Shown: positions 60,001 to 63,338 of the stretch, in pieces
Position numbering within the stretch: the stretch's first letter is position 1
How the letters are laid out: every line of letters begins with the position of its first letter
From: Beroe ovata
Lineage: Eukaryota; Ctenophora; Nuda; Beroida; Beroidae
Assembly: GCA_946803715.1 (NCBI GenBank)
Contig: CAMPET010000012.1
Location: 515,005 to 578,342, forward strand
Direction of reading: 5' to 3'
DNA: 63,338 nucleotides
Made by a program: the position numbers and the translations under genes
Notes under the pieces: generated by a model
The model's database searches: none
What the model was told of the DNA's origin: nothing
Seen by the model: the letters and a program-made list of their open reading frames with translations, nothing else

Positions 60001-60417
60001 CGTAGTAAGAGTTGCGTGACCCGTCATCCGGAACCGAACATGAGACGGACTCTTTCCGACGCCAAGAAATACTTCACTCGATCCAAATCATGTGAGTAGA
60101 GGGGAACGGGAGTGTTGCGATTATAATAGTTGAGGATGAGTTGGTTATCGAGTAAAATGGACCGAGAAAATTATGGGAAAAAATTCCAACTGCTCTCAAA
60201 AAGCATCTCATCATCTCACGCGCTATCTACAACGTGACAGCAATCTCACGCATAATCTCACGCATAATCTCACGCGCGACGGGTGCATCTCAGGCATGCT
60301 CACTCACGCAAACCCTCCAATTTCTACACTCTCTCTCTCTCTCTCTTTCTAGCGACAGTGGCGGTCTGTCAGCCATCTATGGCGCACCCATACAATTCAT
60401 TACTTACAACTTTATAA
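51072..60417 (+). CDS. Unrecognised 408-residue protein, nine exons
   Basis: Nine exons join in perfect phase: 51072-51131, 51466-51528, 51671-51868, 52637-52944, 54097-54294, 54431-54527, 59582-59689, 59962-60091, 60353-60417. The start MNGAAVEELQKIFKHKSLND is preceded by an acceptor (TTCAATTATCTAG) 14 bases upstream. The middle has FIPAAQKVVDRSLLQGVVCN followed by a Ser/Pro-rich stretch (SWSISPSPELEIEEDV, YSASPSLSPG). Next comes a Ser/Gly linker, a helical block (SKAQFQSVISTVKSLCEAVT) and a basic C-terminus ending YNSLLTTL. No signal peptide or membrane segment. It looks like an intracellular adaptor with phosphorylation-prone linkers, but I do not recognise the family. The 5-kb intron 54528-59581 could hide further exons. 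Confidence 0.65.
53505..53570 (+). repeat. (CA)n microsatellite with an N
   Basis: CA repeat interrupted by the N at 53540, in an intron of the 408-residue gene. Confidence 0.9.
54528..59581 (+). other. 5-kb intron
   Basis: No convincing exon on either strand. Contents are C/T-rich tracts (56440-56515), a 16-bp tandem repeat (57179-57302) and (CA)n at 58010-58072 and 58682-58728, with an N at 58618. Confidence 0.55.
57179..57302 (+). repeat. 16-bp minisatellite, about seven copies
   Basis: Unit TTGCTATTGCTGAGTG repeated head to tail with few changes. Confidence 0.9.
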
Positions 60418-63338
60418 GATGTACATTATGTAGCAATTTCCAGTTTTGGGCCTATGTTCCGTTGCGAGGTTAGATAGTCACATTTATTCCACGATATTCT
60501 CGGTAAATTGCATCCAGTCCCGGGCGCCATCATTCCGGAGTATGGCATTTCACCTTATGTTCTCATATAGACATAAATATACCATTGCCTTTCCCAGTCA
60601 CCCAAACACACACACACACACACAAACACACACGCACACAAGCACAAGCACACACGCACTGCGCTTCTAATGGCTCTCCTTCGACGACTGTCATGCAGTT
60701 GCAAGTCGTAATTTTTGCAGCCTGTTGCCAGTGTGTGTGTGTTTGTGTGGGTGTGTTTGTGTCTCATGAAGCTGTATCTAGTGCGTGTGTGTCTGTTATT
60801 TTGTATCGCCCAGTTACTACCTACAGTAGATTCCCAATTATGGAAATCACATATTACGGGTGTGATTAGGCAGCTGTTTAGGATCTTTACGACTGCGCTT
60901 GTATAGTTTCATTACATTTCATACCTGATTTGTTTGCTGCGGCTACTACACTCAAACACTCACTCAGACACACCAACAGGCACACCCACAGACACGCAGA
61001 CGCAGACACACACACACACAGACGAAGACGCAGACACAGACAGAGACACATACACAAACGCAGACTCACANACACACACACACACAGAGCAGACTCACGC
61101 CCACACGACCACCCTCAAACACACACACACAGACACAGACATACGCACACAGATGCAGACACACACAGACACAGACTCACACGCAGACGCAGACACAGAC
61201 ATACAAACGCACACACAGTACACACACACACACACATGCACGCGTCCCCATCATCACTCCTCTGTGACAATGGTTTGATATCAGTACTTTACAACATTGT
61301 GTCCACTTATATTGTCCTAAGTGGGGGCTGTGACGGGGGGAGTGATATATGATGGAGGAGCGTGTGAGTGCCATAGTTCATTGTCACTGTAGTAGTCACT
61401 GTAGTGGTGGTGGTGGTCACTGTAATAGTCACTGTATCTGACGAGTATTTTCGTCACAAAGCACTTCCCCGTATTGTGAGGGCGGGATTACGTCTTGATG
61501 ATGATGCTCCATCAAGAACCCACTTCTTCTATCATCACAGTGTACCTAACTTGTTCCTTTGTAATTATTACTCCTTCATCAATATATTCATCAATATATT
61601 ATCATTTTGTTACTGTTAAACTATCTCTATCTATACCGGTTATTGATTCGTTCCTTCTCCTTTTCCTATTATAATTAACTTGTGTAATTAACCTGTTTAA
61701 TTATTCCAAACAGGATAATCATTCGGTGTCACTCTGAGAATCATTAATCAACTGAAGGCGAATAATATAATCAGTGACGAGGAATATCGGCATATTATGC
61801 CGCACACCTCTATTGTCGGACTATGATATCCTATCATTATTATACCTGCTAATGCCATCTTTTGTCTTATTTCTGCAACAGATACTCTCCATCTTTTGTC
61901 TCATGAGAGCATGCAATCAGCTTATTGCAACACGATCATGTTGGAGAACGTTATAATAGAGGGGGAGGGGGTGATTCTTGTGTTGCACGTGCTGAACGTG
62001 CGTTTTCATTGTTCGGAAATACAGAGTGATCCGCCCTCTGGTATCATGTTGTAATGTCACCACGTAGTAATAATCGTGCTGACATTGTTCCGTATCATTT
62101 TCAATGACAAGTGACAGTTGTCATTGACAACTGACACCAAGTTGTATGCTACCTGTTACCGTATGTTACCTGTTACCGTATGTTACCTGTTACCGTATGT
62201 TACCTGTTACCGTATGCCACCGTATGGCGTGATACCCTCCTCCACTACCGACATGTATGAGTGGTGTCATTGCCACGCATTGACCACGCCCCTCACTACC
62301 TCACTCTCTCTCTCTCTCTCTCTATTACTCCTTCATAAATCATACGACTTATAGCAGCAGTGAGCAGTATTCGTCACGTTTTGACAGGATGAAATTGATT
62401 TCCTCTCACTTACACATACTTCACTTCAACTTTTGAGATGTTGCCAGCTGCTACTACTTGATAGACTACCTCTCACTCGCTCTTCGACATTTTCGCGACT
62501 CTACTGCATGCTGAATAATGCGTATAGCGGCGCGGTGCATATTATATAGGTACCTACACCTCAAATGAACATTATATATTTTGATAGATGTATTGCATGT
62601 ATATAAGATGACAGATACCCGAGCTGCTTTGATCTCCCCTGCTACTCTCTCTGTGTCCCACTATCTCTCTAGAGAACGCGTTTCAAATCCGAGAATTTGA
62701 TCCTCCGTGAAACAAACTGCACTCTGAACAGTGGTTATAATCAACCGTTTATAATCAACAGTTTAATAATTGCTTATCTTGGTACATGTTCTGAACATCT
62801 CACGTATCGAGTGATAACACAGATTCTAATATTGTTGTTCTTGGCAATCTGCGTGACGTTGATCATCATTATTATATGTTTGTGGAGCATATCATACCTA
62901 GCGTTATTATTCGGTTGACAGCTTTAGGTAATGATCATATTCTCAAGGCACATTCACGTGTAACTTGGCTCATGATGATGGTAGTCATGACAACGTCATG
63001 GGTGTGCTATTTATAGATTTGCTGTCTTAGTGGACACACCTAATCGTGAACCTCAACCTGCAGCAGCAACTGAGTTTAGTTCTGCGACTTCCGTCTTATT
63101 TCTGGGTTTGATCTCCTTGCTAACACTAATTGTTGTTGTTGTGAAAGTGTGATTCTGTTTTGATTTGTATTTCTCTCATCGGAAAATTGTTGTAAGCTGT
63201 CATGACTCACGCTGATGACAGTTATTAATATACCTACAGTGTTCCTCGACTGAAAGTCACTCGAAAGTCATGAGAAATCAATTTTACTCCAGTGCAGATA
63301 TCCGCTGTGTGTGTGTGCGTGTGTGTGTGCGTGTGTGT
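60418..63338. other. 3' flank, simple repeats, no gene supported
   Basis: Holds (CA)n and compound CA/GACA repeats at 60603-60660 and 60955-61236 (N at 61071). It also has GTGGTG-type runs near 61400, the 17-bp repeat at 62150-62215, and (GT)n from about 63308 to the end. Open frames here are short and low in complexity. Confidence 0.6.
62150..62215 (+). repeat. 17-bp tandem repeat, four copies
   Basis: Unit GTTACCTGTTACCGTAT, nearly perfect. Confidence 0.9.

Noticed and set aside
60930-61352. Long HTHTHT/DTDTDT open frames
   Set aside because: Produced by CA and GACA microsatellites in several frames; no splice sites, start context or conserved block.

Overview
The window is intron-rich nuclear DNA of an animal, most likely a non-vertebrate. 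The evidence is a clear metazoan gene set (CEP350, UCHL5, CMTR2, two deoxynucleoside kinases, RSL24D1, RPL24, RPL10A, UQCRQ), GT-AG introns mostly of 50-1000 bp, (CA)n microsatellites, a satellite and hairpin-forming GC-rich repeats. I could not determine the lineage. The sequence is a draft scaffold: single Ns at 2086, 2522, 12098, 18364, 21431, 29320, 36413, 53540, 58618 and 61071 and a 113-base N run at 48249-48361 join contigs. Two joins are flanked by near-identical duplicated sequence that looks like unmerged haplotypes.

Layout. 1-2.8 kb: a ~174-bp satellite. 2.9-17.0 kb, minus strand: a CEP350 homologue, reconstructed as 30 phase-consistent exons encoding 2246 residues, with its 3' end missing. 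17-20.4 kb: a head-to-head intergenic region and an unrecognised 219-residue gene, both partly duplicated at the gap. 20.6-30.4 kb, plus strand: RSL24D1 (cut by a gap), UCHL5, two tandem deoxynucleoside kinases, then a multi-exon gene of unknown function. 30.5-41 kb: small unrecognised genes with very short exons, a secreted cysteine-containing protein and a secreted RNase T2 (both minus strand), and several dispersed repeat families in introns. 41.0-49.4 kb, plus strand: a tight cluster CMTR2, RPL24, RPL10A, UQCRQ with only 155-370 bp between each stop codon and the next splice acceptor. 49.4-51 kb: hairpin (MITE-like) repeats. 51.1-60.4 kb: an unrecognised nine-exon gene of 408 codons. 60.4-63.3 kb: simple repeats and no gene I can support.

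The most notable points are these. (1) The CMTR2 homologue has a G-patch inserted between its catalytic half and its C-terminal half, plus an N-terminal RGG-rich tail; this module is normally associated with CMTR1. (2) Plus-strand genes are closely packed and nearly all have a strong 3' splice site just upstream of the start codon, often with no matching donor in the short gap. This suggests spliced-leader trans-splicing, possibly of polycistronic transcripts. (3) The CEP350 homologue shows no CAP-Gly domain where the vertebrate protein has one. (4) Between 27 and 41 kb lie several genes built from micro-exons that I cannot assign.

Functionally the recognisable genes are housekeeping: ribosome structure and assembly, mRNA cap methylation, proteasomal deubiquitination, nucleoside salvage, respiratory complex III and the centrosome.
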